23,248 bases of DNA, from assembly GCA_023410975.1 (NCBI GenBank), contig JAEYPG010000293.1, forward strand, positions 1 to 23,248. Reading direction: 5' to 3'. The notes under the pieces were generated by a model. It did no database searches, was not told the DNA's origin, and was given only the letters and a program-made list of their open reading frames with translations. This document shows, piece after piece, positions 8,123 through 15,461 of this stretch (positions are counted from its first letter, which is position 1; each line of letters opens with the position of its first letter). The DNA comes from Pseudomonadota bacterium (GTDB lineage Bacteria; Pseudomonadota; Gammaproteobacteria; Burkholderiales; Burkholderiaceae_C). Position numbers and translations under genes: made by a program.

Positions 8123-9435
8123 CGTTTGTCTCCTCGGGGAATCTGCGGGAAATACAGGTGCTGCGGGCCCAGCTCGTCCAGCCGGTTGATGCCCAGCAGC
8201 CCCATGTCGGCGTGGATCTCGGCGCGCAGCAGCGCCAGCGCGTGCGCCACGCCGGCCTCGCCGCCCACCGCGGCGGCGTAGTTCATGGGCCGGCCGACGA
8301 GCACGGCGCGCGCGCCCAGCGCCAGCGCCTTGAGCACGTCGGTGCCGCGGCGGAAACCGCTGTCGGCCATCACCACCATCGGCCCGGCGGCTTCGGCGAC
8401 CTGCGGCAGCACGCGCAGCGGCGACACGGCACCGTCGAGCTGGCGCCCGCCGTGGTTGGACACGATCACGCCGTCCACGCCGGCGGCGCGGGCCAACCGC
8501 GCGTCCTCAGGGTGCAGCAGGCCCTTGAGCACCAGCGGCCCGCTCCAGCGGCGGCGGATGTCCTTGAGCGCCTCCCAGTCCAGGTGCTCGCGGCCGGAGA
8601 AGTCGCGCGTCACGTCGCGCGCCACCAGCGGCGCGCCGCGCTCGGCGCCCACGTTCTCGAAATGCGGCATGCCGTGCGCGAGCAGCGTGCGCAGGAAGGT
8701 CCCCACGGCCCAGCGCGGGTGCGTGAGGCCGTCCCACAGCAGCCGCAGGTCCGGCCGCAGCGGCGTCTTGAAGCGGTTGCGCACGTTGTTCTCGCGGTTG
8801 GGCACCACGGCGGAGTCGATGGTCACTACCAGCACCGGCGCGCCGGCTGCCTTCACCCGCTCCACCAGCCGCGCCGTGGCCTGCGGGTCGCGCCCCAGGT
8901 AGGCCTGGAACCAGGTGCCGGGCGCCTGCTGCAGCACCTCCTCCATGCGGATCAGCGAGGAGCTGCTGAGCACCATGGGCACGCGCGCGGCGGCCGCGGC
9001 GCGCGCCTGCGCCAGGTCCCCGCGGTAGGCCGTGAGCGAGCTGATGCCCATGGGCGCGATGCCGAAGGGCGACGCGTAGCGCGTGCCGAACAGCTCCACC
9101 GACTGCTCGCGCCGCGCCACGTTCACCAGCATGCGCGGCAGGAAGGCCACTTCCGCGAACGCCGCGCGGTTGTCGCGCAGCGAGGCGTTGGTCTCGGTCG
9201 CGCCCGACACGTAGCCGAACAGCGGACGCGGCAGCCGCGCCCGCGCCGCGGGCTCGAAGTCGTCCAGGCACAGGAAGCGCCGCAGCGCGCGCGGCGCCGC
9301 GGTGGCGGCCGTCGGCCCCCCCGTTCGCCCTGAGCTTGTCGAAGGGCCTGCAGCCCGGCCGTGCGGCAGGGCTTCGACGGGCTCAGCCCGAACGGGTTCC
9401 TCCTGTCCCGGCGCTGAGCGGAAATCGACGGCCAT
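8119..9435 (-). CDS. FMN-dependent alpha-hydroxyacid dehydrogenase (LldD/glycolate oxidase family) with translated REP insert
   Basis: A 438-residue member of the L-lactate dehydrogenase/glycolate oxidase/mandelate dehydrogenase family. Signatures are PFGIAPMGISS (about 123-133), Lys304 in LVLKGLLHP, and the catalytic SNHGGRQ (His328) followed by the FMN-phosphate site DSGFRRG and ARAVLVGRP. The enzyme oxidises a 2-hydroxyacid to a 2-ketoacid using FMN and passes electrons to quinone or oxygen. Residues 14-38 are encoded by palindromic repeat R4 (9321-9395) read in frame, so the family domain begins only near residue 50 (RRFLCLDDFEPAAR). No ATG, GTG or TTG lies between the repeat and the domain, so translation probably starts at 9435, with AGGAG 12 bases upstream. 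It follows the glycerate kinase by 26 bases and overlaps bug2 by four. The substrate is not determinable here; lactate, glycolate, tartrate-like and glycerate-like acids are all possible. Confidence 0.88.
   Translation of the reverse strand: MAVDFRSAPGQEEPVRAEPVEALPHGRAAGPSTSSGRTGGPTAATAAPRALRRFLCLDDFEPAARARLPRPLFGYVSGATETNASLRDNRAAFAEVAFLPRMLVNVARREQSVELFGTRYASPFGIAPMGISSLTAYRGDLAQARAAAAARVPMVLSSSSLIRMEEVLQQAPGTWFQAYLGRDPQATARLVERVKAAGAPVLVVTIDSAVVPNRENNVRNRFKTPLRPDLRLLWDGLTHPRWAVGTFLRTLLAHGMPHFENVGAERGAPLVARDVTRDFSGREHLDWEALKDIRRRWSGPLVLKGLLHPEDARLARAAGVDGVIVSNHGGRQLDGAVSPLRVLPQVAEAAGPMVVMADSGFRRGTDVLKALALGARAVLVGRPMNYAAAVGGEAGVAHALALLRAEIHADMGLLGINRLDELGPQHLYFPQIPRGDKR
9321..9395. repeat. 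REP-like palindrome R4 (75 bp) inside a coding region
   Basis: The arms are CCGTTCG / CGAACGG. Internal words are GAGCTTGTCGAAGGGCCTGC and GGCTTCGACGGGCTCAG. The length is exactly 75 bases, a multiple of three, and the element falls within the start of the FMN dehydrogenase gene without breaking the frame. It closely matches R6. Confidence 0.88.
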
Positions 9436-9461
9436 GGGCTGCGGCGGCTCCTGCGTCCGGG

Positions 9462-10748
9462 TCACGCCGCCGGCGCGTCGATGACGATGGCCCGGAAGTC
9501 GTTGACGTTGGTCAGCGTCGGGCCGGTGACCACGGAGTCCCCCAGCGCCTGGAAGAAGCCGTGGCCGTCGTTGTTGTCCAGGCTCGCGCGCGGGTTGATG
9601 CCCTGCGCCCAGGCACGCGACAGGGTGTCGGGCGTGGCGATGGCACCGGCGATCTCCTCGGCGCCGTCCACGCCGTCGGTGTCGCCCGCCAGCGCGTGCA
9701 CGCCGCGCAGGCCGTCCAGCGCCACCGCCATGGACAGCAGGCATTCCACGTTGCGCCCGCCGCGGCCTTTGCCCCGCAGCGTCACCGTGGTTTCGCCGCC
9801 GGACAGCAGCACGCAGGGGGTCTGGAACGGCTGCCCGTGGGTGACGACCTGGCGCGCCAGGCCCGCGAGCACCTTGCCCACGTCGCGCGCCTCGCCTTCG
9901 AGGCTGTCGCCCAGGATGTAGGGCGTCACGCCCGCCTCGCGCGCCACCTGAGCCGCAGCCTCCAGTGCCGTCTGCGGCGCGGTGATCATGCGGGTCTCGC
10001 AGCGCTGCAGCCGCGGGTCCTCGGGCTTGACGCTCTCGCTGTCCTCGCGGCCCAGCCACTCGCGCACCGGCGCGGGCACCTCGATGCGGTAGCGCTCGAT
10101 GATCGCCAGCGCGTCGGCGCGGGTGGTGGCGTCGCCCACGGTGGGCCCGGAGGCGATGTCCATGGGGTTGTCGCCGGGCACGTCGGAGATCAGCAGCGTC
10201 AGCACCCGCGCCGGGTGGCAGGCCGCGGCCAGGCGCCCGCCCTTGACGGCCGAGAGGTGGCGGCGCACGCAGTTCATCTCGGAGATGGAGGCGCCGCTGG
10301 CCAGCAGCGCCTTGTTCACCGCCTGCTTGTGCTCCAGCGTCAGGCCCGGCGCGGGGCCCACCAGCAGCGCGGAGCCGCCGCCGGAGATCAGCGCGATCAC
10401 GAGGTCGTCGGCGCTCAGGCCGCTGACCAGCCCGCGCACGCGCTCGGTGGCGCGCAGCCCCGCGGCATCGGGCACCGGGTGCGCGGCCTGGACGATCTCG
10501 ATGCGCTCGCACGGCACCTCGTAGCCGTAGCGCGTGATGACCAGCCCTTCCAGCGGACCGTCCCAGTGCTGCTCCAGCGCGCGCGCCATCTCGGCCGAGG
10601 CCTTGCCGGCACCGATGACGATGGTGCGGCCCTTGGGCTTTTGCGGCAGGTGCGGCGGCAGGCACAGCGCGGGCTGCGCGGCGGCGATGGCGGCGTCGAA
10701 CATACGGCGCAGCAGGGGGCGGCGGTCAGGGGAAGTCGGGGCGGTCAT
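9462..10748 (-). CDS. ttuD: Glycerate 2-kinase, MOFRL family (TtuD/GLYCTK-like)
   Basis: A 428-residue protein of the DUF4147-MOFRL family. The N-terminal domain contains the glycine-rich GAGKASAEMA loop and SGGGSALL (about 122-129). The C-terminal MOFRL region (about 316-363) shows LLSGGETTV, GRGGRN and AGDTDGVDG. The family phosphorylates D-glycerate to 2-phosphoglycerate. Homologues in tartrate operons were once called hydroxypyruvate reductase, so that older name may appear. The ATG at 10748 is preceded by CCAGGA, and 34 further upstream codons are not conserved in character. It sits between garR and the FMN dehydrogenase, as expected for the last step of the tartronate semialdehyde branch, where glycerate enters glycolysis. 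It is unlike the E. coli GarK family. The 141-base gap from garR shows no clear promoter or terminator. Confidence 0.88.
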   Translation of the reverse strand: MTAPTSPDRRPLLRRMFDAAIAAAQPALCLPPHLPQKPKGRTIVIGAGKASAEMARALEQHWDGPLEGLVITRYGYEVPCERIEIVQAAHPVPDAAGLRATERVRGLVSGLSADDLVIALISGGGSALLVGPAPGLTLEHKQAVNKALLASGASISEMNCVRRHLSAVKGGRLAAACHPARVLTLLISDVPGDNPMDIASGPTVGDATTRADALAIIERYRIEVPAPVREWLGREDSESVKPEDPRLQRCETRMITAPQTALEAAAQVAREAGVTPYILGDSLEGEARDVGKVLAGLARQVVTHGQPFQTPCVLLSGGETTVTLRGKGRGGRNVECLLSMAVALDGLRGVHALAGDTDGVDGAEEIAGAIATPDTLSRAWAQGINPRASLDNNDGHGFFQALGDSVVTGPTLTNVNDFRAIVIDAPAA

Positions 10749-10889
10749 GCGATGGGTCCTGGTTGGGTAGTCCGGGGAAAGGTGCTGGACGTCAGCCGAT
10801 AGCTGGTGTGCTTCGCCTACTGGAGGGCGGAGCGTGCCTGCTGACGGCAAATGCCCCGCGACTTTTCCCCAAGCGCGCCAAGCCTCAGC

Positions 10890-11792
10890 TCAGCCCTTCG
10901 CCACCTCATGGTTGCCCATGAGCTCCAGCGCGCGCACCAGGGCCGAGTGGTCCAGGTCGGCCATGCCGTTGGCGGCGAGCACCTGCATCAGCTGCGCGGC
11001 GCTGGCGGTCTGCGGCAGCGCCAGGCCCAGCTCGCGCGCGCCCTGCAGCGCCAGGCCCAGGTCCTTCTGGTGCAGCTTGATGCGGAAGCCCGGGTCGAAG
11101 GTGCGCTTGATCATGCGCTCGCCGTGCACTTCCAGGATGCGGCTGGAGGCGAAGCCGCCCATCAGCGCCTGGCGCACCTTGGCCGGGTCGGCGCCGGCCT
11201 TGCTGGCGAACAGCAGCGCCTCGCCCACCGCGGCGATGTTCAGCGCCACGATGATCTGGTTGGCGACCTTGGTGGTCTGGCCGTCGCCGTTGCCGCCCAC
11301 CAGCGTGATGTTCTTGCCCATCTTCTCCAGCAGCGGGCGCACACGCTCGAACACCGCCTCGTCGCCGCCGCACATGATGGTCAGCGACGCCGCCTTGGCG
11401 CCCACCTCGCCGCCGGAGACCGGCGCGTCGATGTAGTCCGCGCCCAGCGCGTTGATCTTCTGCGCGAAGGCCTTGGTCGCCATCGGCGAGATGGAGCTCA
11501 TGTCCACGACCACCTTGCGCTGGCCGCTGCTGCCTCCGGCCTGCAGCGCCGAGGCCACGCCGTTCTCGCCGAACAGCACCGCTTCCACGTCCGGCGTGTC
11601 CGGCACCATGGTGAAGACGATCTCGGACTGCGCCGCGACTTCCGCGGCATTGGCGCAGACCTTGGCGCCCGTGGCCGCCACGCTTTCCGGCACCGCGCCG
11701 TGCGTGTTGACGAAGAGCTGGTGGCCGGCGTTGGCCAGGTGCACTGCCATGGGCGCGCCCATGATCCCCAGGCCGATGAATCCGATGTTCAT
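10890..11792 (-). CDS. garR: 2-hydroxy-3-oxopropionate (tartronate semialdehyde) reductase
   Basis: A 300-residue beta-hydroxyacid dehydrogenase. The Rossmann motif FIGLGIMG is at 5-12, the substrate-binding DAPVSGG at 122-128, and the catalytic Lys175 in GQTTKVANQ. The family members GarR/GlxR reduce tartronate semialdehyde to D-glycerate with NAD(P)H. The close relative 3-hydroxyisobutyrate dehydrogenase is the main alternative. Position between the aldolase and the glycerate kinase strongly favours tartronate semialdehyde. The ATG at 11792 has an AAAGGAG ribosome site six bases upstream. Repeat R5 separates it from the aldolase gene upstream. Confidence 0.92.
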   Translation of the reverse strand: MNIGFIGLGIMGAPMAVHLANAGHQLFVNTHGAVPESVAATGAKVCANAAEVAAQSEIVFTMVPDTPDVEAVLFGENGVASALQAGGSSGQRKVVVDMSSISPMATKAFAQKINALGADYIDAPVSGGEVGAKAASLTIMCGGDEAVFERVRPLLEKMGKNITLVGGNGDGQTTKVANQIIVALNIAAVGEALLFASKAGADPAKVRQALMGGFASSRILEVHGERMIKRTFDPGFRIKLHQKDLGLALQGARELGLALPQTASAAQLMQVLAANGMADLDHSALVRALELMGNHEVAKG

Positions 11793-11838
11793 GTGATCTC
11801 CTTTGCTATCAAGCGAAGAGGAAAGAAAGTCCGGTTCG

Positions 11839-11937
11839 CCGTTCGCCCTGAGCTTGTCGAAGGGCCTGCAACCCGGCCGGGCGGCAGGGCTTCGACAGAG
11901 CCTGTCCTGAGCTTGTCGAAGGGCTCAGCCCGAACGG
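11839..11937. repeat. REP-like palindrome R5 (99 bp form)
   Basis: The arms are CCGTTCG / CGAACGG and the length is 99 bp, like R2 but in the opposite orientation. Compared with R4 and R6 it holds about 24 extra bases (a second CCTGAGCTTGTCGAAGGGCT word), as if one arm had been duplicated. It fills the gap between the aldolase and garR genes. Confidence 0.87.
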
Positions 11938-11956
11938 CATCCTGTTCAGGCCCGAA

Positions 11957-12751
11957 TCAATACGAGCCCGAGCCGGTGTCCGCCGGCTTCAGTTGCGCGC
12001 GCATCGCGCTGAGGATCTGCTGCGAGCCGGCGGCCAGCAGCCGCGCGTCCGAGCTGACGGTGACGAACTGGAAGCCCTTGGCGATGCGCGCCAGCGCCAC
12101 GTCGGCGCGGCCGTTGTGGATGCCCGCCACCACGCCGTGCGCCTTGGCGCGCTCCAGGATGTGGTCCACGGCCTGTGCCGCCTTGGGGTCCAGGTCGTCG
12201 AAGGTGGGCTTGCAGCCCAGCGACAGCGACAGGTCCGAGGGACCGATGTAGATGGCGTCCAGCCCTTCGACCGAGAGGATGTCGTCCAGGTTGTCCAGCG
12301 CCTGGGCGGTCTCGATCATGGCGAAGCGCACGATGGTGTCGTTGGCGTGCTCGGGGTAGTCGGCGCCGCCGTAGTACAGCGCGCGCACCGGGCCGAAGCT
12401 GCGCACGCCGCGCGGCGCGTAGCTGGTGTAGGCCACGAGCTTCTGCGCGTCCTCGCGCGTGTTGACCATGGGGCAGATCACGCCGTAGGCGCCCGCGTCC
12501 AGGATCTTCATCAGGATGCCCGGCTCCAGCCACGGCGCGCGCACCACCGGCACGGTGTCGGTGGTGGAGATGGCCTGCAGCAGCTGCACCATGGCCTGGT
12601 AGTCCACCACGCCGTGCTGCACGTCGATGGTCAGCGTGTCCCAGCCCTGGTGGGCCATGACCTCGGCGGCGAAGCCGTTGGGAATGGCCAGCCAGCCGTT
12701 GACGGCGGCACCGCCGGATTTCCACAGCGTGCGCAAACGGTTCTCTCTCAT
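11957..12751 (-). CDS. garL: HpcH/HpaI-family aldolase (5-keto-4-deoxyglucarate aldolase type)
   Basis: A 264-residue class II pyruvate-dependent aldolase. Key positions match the HpaI/GarL pattern: His46 in DVQHGVVDY, Arg71 in VVRAPW, the metal ligands Glu147 (AMIETAQAL) and Asp173 (IGPSDLSLSLG), and ICPMVNT at about 92-98. The expected reaction is cleavage of 5-keto-4-deoxy-D-glucarate to pyruvate and tartronate semialdehyde. The placement directly between gudD and garR supports this substrate. Family relatives cleave 4-hydroxy-2-oxo-heptanedioate or 2-keto-3-deoxyrhamnonate, so sequence alone does not fix it. The ATG at 12751 has GGAGA just upstream. Upstream codons run into the terminator region, so the longer form is unlikely. 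Confidence 0.85.
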   Translation of the reverse strand: MRENRLRTLWKSGGAAVNGWLAIPNGFAAEVMAHQGWDTLTIDVQHGVVDYQAMVQLLQAISTTDTVPVVRAPWLEPGILMKILDAGAYGVICPMVNTREDAQKLVAYTSYAPRGVRSFGPVRALYYGGADYPEHANDTIVRFAMIETAQALDNLDDILSVEGLDAIYIGPSDLSLSLGCKPTFDDLDPKAAQAVDHILERAKAHGVVAGIHNGRADVALARIAKGFQFVTVSSDARLLAAGSQQILSAMRAQLKPADTGSGSY

Positions 12752-12804
12752 GGCGTCTCCAGCGTGTTGTCGGGTTCGGGCCCAGGGCCCAGGCGCGGGT
12801 CCGG

Positions 12805-12846
12805 AAAAAATGCGCCGGCCAGGGACTGCGGCCCCCGGCCGGCGCA
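12805..12846 (-). terminator. Strong intrinsic terminator directly after gudD
   Basis: On the minus strand, a 10-bp perfect GC-rich stem TGCGCCGGCC / GGCCGGCGCA is followed immediately by six T. The stem begins nine bases after the gudD stop and lies only 53 bases before the aldolase start. It would stop or attenuate transcription within the pathway block. Confidence 0.85.
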
Positions 12847-12854
12847 CGAAGCGC

Positions 12855-14186
12855 TCAGCGCACCAGGCAGGGCCGCTTGTTGTCGAACTTCCAGCCCGGG
12901 ATCAGGTACTGCATGGCCACCGCGTCGTCGCGCGCGCCCAGGCCGTGCTGCTGGTACAGCGCGTTGGCCTTCATCACCGCGTCCATGTCCAGCTCCACGC
13001 CCAGGCCGGCCTTCTTGGGCACGGCCACCTCGCCGCCCACGATCTGCAGCGGCTCCTTGGTCAGGAACTGGCCGTCCTGCCAGATCCAGTGCGTGTCGAT
13101 GGCCGTGACGCGGCCGGGCACCGCCGCGGCGGCGTGCGTGAACATCGCCAGCGAGACGTCGAAGTGGTTGTTGGAGTGCGAGCCCCAGGTCAGGCCGAAG
13201 TCGCGGCAGGTCTGGCCCACGCGCACGGCGCCCTGCATGGTCCAGAAGTGCGGGTCGGCCAGCGGGATGTCCACCGACTGCAGCACCAGCGAGTGCACGA
13301 ACTGGCGCCAGTCGGTGGCAATCATGTTGGTGGCCGTGGGCAGCCCGGTGGCGCGGCGGAACTCGGCCATCACCTCGCGGCCGGAGAAGCCGCCCTCGGC
13401 GCCGCAGGGGTCCTCGGCGTAGGCCACCACGCCGTGCATGTCGCGCATCAGGCGGATCGCGTCCTTGAGCAGCCAGCCGCCGTTGGGGTCCAGCGTGATG
13501 CGCGCGTCGGGGAAGCGGGCTTTCAAGGCCTTGATCGCTTCGACCTCTTCCTCCCCGCGCAGCACGCCGCCCTTCAATTTGAAATCCTGGAAGCCGTAGC
13601 GCTTCTGCGAAGCCTCGGCGAGCTTGACGATCGCCTCGGGCGTCATTGCCTCCTCGTGGCGGATGCGTTGCCACTCGTCGGCCGCGTCGGGGTCGCTGTC
13701 GTAGGGCAGGTCGGTCTTCCTGCGGTCGCCGATGTAGAACAGGTAGCCCAGCATCGGCACGCTCTCGCGCTGCTGGCCCTCGCCCAGCAGGGCGCACACC
13801 GGCACGTCCAGCTCCTGGCCCAGCAGGTCCAGCAGCGCGGACTCGACCGCCGTCACGGCGTGGATGGTGGTGCGCAGGTCGAAGGTCTGCAGGCCGCGGC
13901 CGCCGGCGTCGCGGTCGGCGAAGCGGGTGCGGATCTCGGTCAGCACGGCCTGCCAGTCGCCCACCTTGCGGCCCACGACGATCTCGCCCGCATCCTCCAG
14001 CGTCTGGCGGATGGCCTCGCCGCCGGGCACCTCGCCCACGCCGGTGCGGCCGGCGCTGTCGGTGAGCACCAGCAGGTTGCGCGTGAAGTACGGGCCGTGC
14101 GCGCCGCTGAGGTTGAGCAGCATGCTGTCGCGGCCGGCGACGGGGATGGCCTTCAGGGAAACGACGGTGGGCGTGGAGGTGGGCAT
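12855..14186 (-). CDS. gudD: Glucarate dehydratase
   Basis: A 443-residue enolase-superfamily dehydratase, almost the length of the E. coli enzyme and with long identical-looking blocks. Catalytic features are Lys203 and Lys205 in FKLKGG, Asp233 and Asn235 in LDPNGGW, Glu258 in YAEDPCG, Asn287 in TNMIATDW, Asp311 in ADPHFWTM, and His337 in GSHSNNHFD. The C-terminus GLGARDDAVAMQYLIPGW is also typical. It removes water from D-glucarate (and L-idarate) to give 5-keto-4-deoxy-D-glucarate. The intact KxK and His-Asp pair argues that it is active and not a GudX-type paralogue. The ATG at 14186 has only a weak AAGG ribosome site. Repeat R6 and a hairpin separate it from the Bug receptor gene upstream, and a terminator follows it. 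Confidence 0.96.
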   Translation of the reverse strand: MPTSTPTVVSLKAIPVAGRDSMLLNLSGAHGPYFTRNLLVLTDSAGRTGVGEVPGGEAIRQTLEDAGEIVVGRKVGDWQAVLTEIRTRFADRDAGGRGLQTFDLRTTIHAVTAVESALLDLLGQELDVPVCALLGEGQQRESVPMLGYLFYIGDRRKTDLPYDSDPDAADEWQRIRHEEAMTPEAIVKLAEASQKRYGFQDFKLKGGVLRGEEEVEAIKALKARFPDARITLDPNGGWLLKDAIRLMRDMHGVVAYAEDPCGAEGGFSGREVMAEFRRATGLPTATNMIATDWRQFVHSLVLQSVDIPLADPHFWTMQGAVRVGQTCRDFGLTWGSHSNNHFDVSLAMFTHAAAAVPGRVTAIDTHWIWQDGQFLTKEPLQIVGGEVAVPKKAGLGVELDMDAVMKANALYQQHGLGARDDAVAMQYLIPGWKFDNKRPCLVR

Positions 14187-14210
14187 GGCAAATGGGCCTT
14201 GTCTTTTGCT

Positions 14211-14230
14211 CCCGCCCCGGCGGGGGCGGG
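14211..14230. other. GC hairpin upstream of gudD
   Basis: CCCGCCCC / GGGGCGGG with a four-base loop lies 24 bases upstream of the gudD start. No T-run follows on either strand, so it is not a typical terminator. It could shape the gudD leader RNA or mark the end of the Bug transcript. Confidence 0.5.
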
Positions 14231-14241
14231 TTATCCAATCA

Positions 14242-14316
14242 CCGTTCGCCCTGAGCCTGTCGAAGGGCCTGCAGGCCAGCCAGGCCGCAGGGCTTCGACG
14301 GGCTCAGCCCGAACGG
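14242..14316. repeat. REP-like palindrome R6 (75 bp form)
   Basis: The arms are CCGTTCG / CGAACGG, with GAGCCTGTCGAAGGGCCTGC and GGCTTCGACGGGCTCAG inside. It has the same 75 bp length and layout as R4. It sits 11 bases after the end of the bug3 gene and before gudD. Confidence 0.87.
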
Positions 14317-14327
14317 GGTGTCTTCTT

Positions 14328-15302
14328 TCAGTCCGCGGTGATCTTTCGGGTCTCGATCAGCGTCTTCCAGCGCGCGTACTCGGCGGCCTGGAACTTCGCG
14401 AACTGCTCGGGCGTGTTGGCCACGATCTCGAAGCCCTGTTCGGTGAGCTTGGACTTCACGGCCGGCTCGCCCAGCACGGCGGCGATGCTGGTGGCCAGCT
14501 TGGTCTTGACCTCGGCGGGCAGGCCCTTGGGCGCGGCGACGGCCTGCCACGAGTAGACGTCCACGCCCTTGACCCCGGCCTCGGCCAGCGTGGGCACCTG
14601 CGGCAGCAGCGCGGCGCGCTTGTCGCCCGTGACGGCCAGCGCGCGCAGCTTGCCCGCGGCGATGTGCTGCTGCACGGCGTTGATGTTCTGGAACGAGGCG
14701 TCGATCACCGCGCCCAGCAGGTCCGTGATGGCCGGCGCGCCGCCCTTGTAGGGCACGTGCGTGCCCTGGGTGCCGGTCTGGGCCCAGAACAGCTCGGCCG
14801 TGAGGTGGTCCGAGGAGCCGTTGCCCGAGGAGGCAAAGGTCATCTTGCCCGGCTCCTTCTTCAACGCGCCCAGCACGTCGGCCACGCTCCTGTAGGGCGA
14901 GGCCGCCGGCACGACCAGGACGTTCGGCGCCTGCACGGCCACGGTGATGTAGTCGAAGTCCTTGGTCGCGTCGTAGGGCACGTTCTTGATCAGGTGCGGC
15001 GCGATCACGTAGGGGCCCAGCGAGGCCACCAGCAGCGTGTAGCCGTCCGCCGGCGAGCGCTTGACCTGCGCCGCGCCGATGGTGCCGGTGGCGCCGGCCT
15101 TGTTGTCCACGACGAAGGTCTGGCCCAGCTTGGCCTGCAGCCCGGAGGCCAGCGTGCGGGCGATCATGTCGGTGGAGCCGCCCGGCGGGAACGGCACCAC
15201 CATCGTCACCGGCTTGGCCGGCCAGGCCTGGGCCTGCACGGCCAGGGGAGACAGCAGCGCGACACCAGCGAGGGCCGCGGACAACAGGCTTCGACGTTGC
15301 AT
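14328..15302 (-). CDS. Bug/TctC-family periplasmic solute-binding receptor (3)
   Basis: A 324-residue Bug receptor at the head of the gudD block. The signal peptide ends near LAVQA (about residue 24). Family hallmarks are WPAKPVTMVVPFPPGGSTD, VVDNKAGATGTIG, RSPADGYTLL, THVPYKGGAPAITD and LPQVPTLAEAG. The ATG at 15302 has AAGGAA nine bases upstream. The open frame extends 74 codons further, but that part crosses the promoter region and has no receptor-like sequence. Being the first gene of the block containing glucarate dehydratase, an aldarate such as glucarate is the simplest ligand guess. No TctA/TctB partner is visible. A candidate promoter with an operator-like palindrome lies about 160-200 bases upstream. 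Confidence 0.92.
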   Translation of the reverse strand: MQRRSLLSAALAGVALLSPLAVQAQAWPAKPVTMVVPFPPGGSTDMIARTLASGLQAKLGQTFVVDNKAGATGTIGAAQVKRSPADGYTLLVASLGPYVIAPHLIKNVPYDATKDFDYITVAVQAPNVLVVPAASPYRSVADVLGALKKEPGKMTFASSGNGSSDHLTAELFWAQTGTQGTHVPYKGGAPAITDLLGAVIDASFQNINAVQQHIAAGKLRALAVTGDKRAALLPQVPTLAEAGVKGVDVYSWQAVAAPKGLPAEVKTKLATSIAAVLGEPAVKSKLTEQGFEIVANTPEQFAKFQAAEYARWKTLIETRKITAD

Positions 15303-15461
15303 GCTTGGAGTTCCTTGCAAAAGGGCGCTGTACGGTGTCGCCGCAACGGTGCGGCCTGCGCGACGACGGCAAGGCACACTTCCGCGGAGCGGGAGCACTT
15401 GCCTTGCCCACCCAGCATGGGCCCGGGCGTCGCGACAGCGGACAGCAACTTCATTGACTGT

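Noticed and set aside
8119..10665. A single minus-strand frame of 848 codons apparently fusing the FMN dehydrogenase to upstream sequence
   Set aside because: Upstream of 9435 this frame is an off-frame reading of the glycerate kinase gene, which has its own intact motifs. The real dehydrogenase start is the ATG at 9435.
10749..10889. Possible promoter or terminator between garR and the glycerate kinase
   Set aside because: Only a loose 7-bp inverted pair (CGTCAGC / GCTGACG about 40 bases apart) was seen, with no convincing promoter boxes or T-run.
14211..14230. GC hairpin before gudD as an intrinsic terminator of bug3
   Set aside because: No T-run follows the stem on either strand, so termination is not supported.
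1716..14316. The palindromic repeats as a CRISPR array or insertion sequences
   Set aside because: They are dispersed kilobases apart, are themselves palindromic with no unique spacers, and no cas or transposase gene is present.
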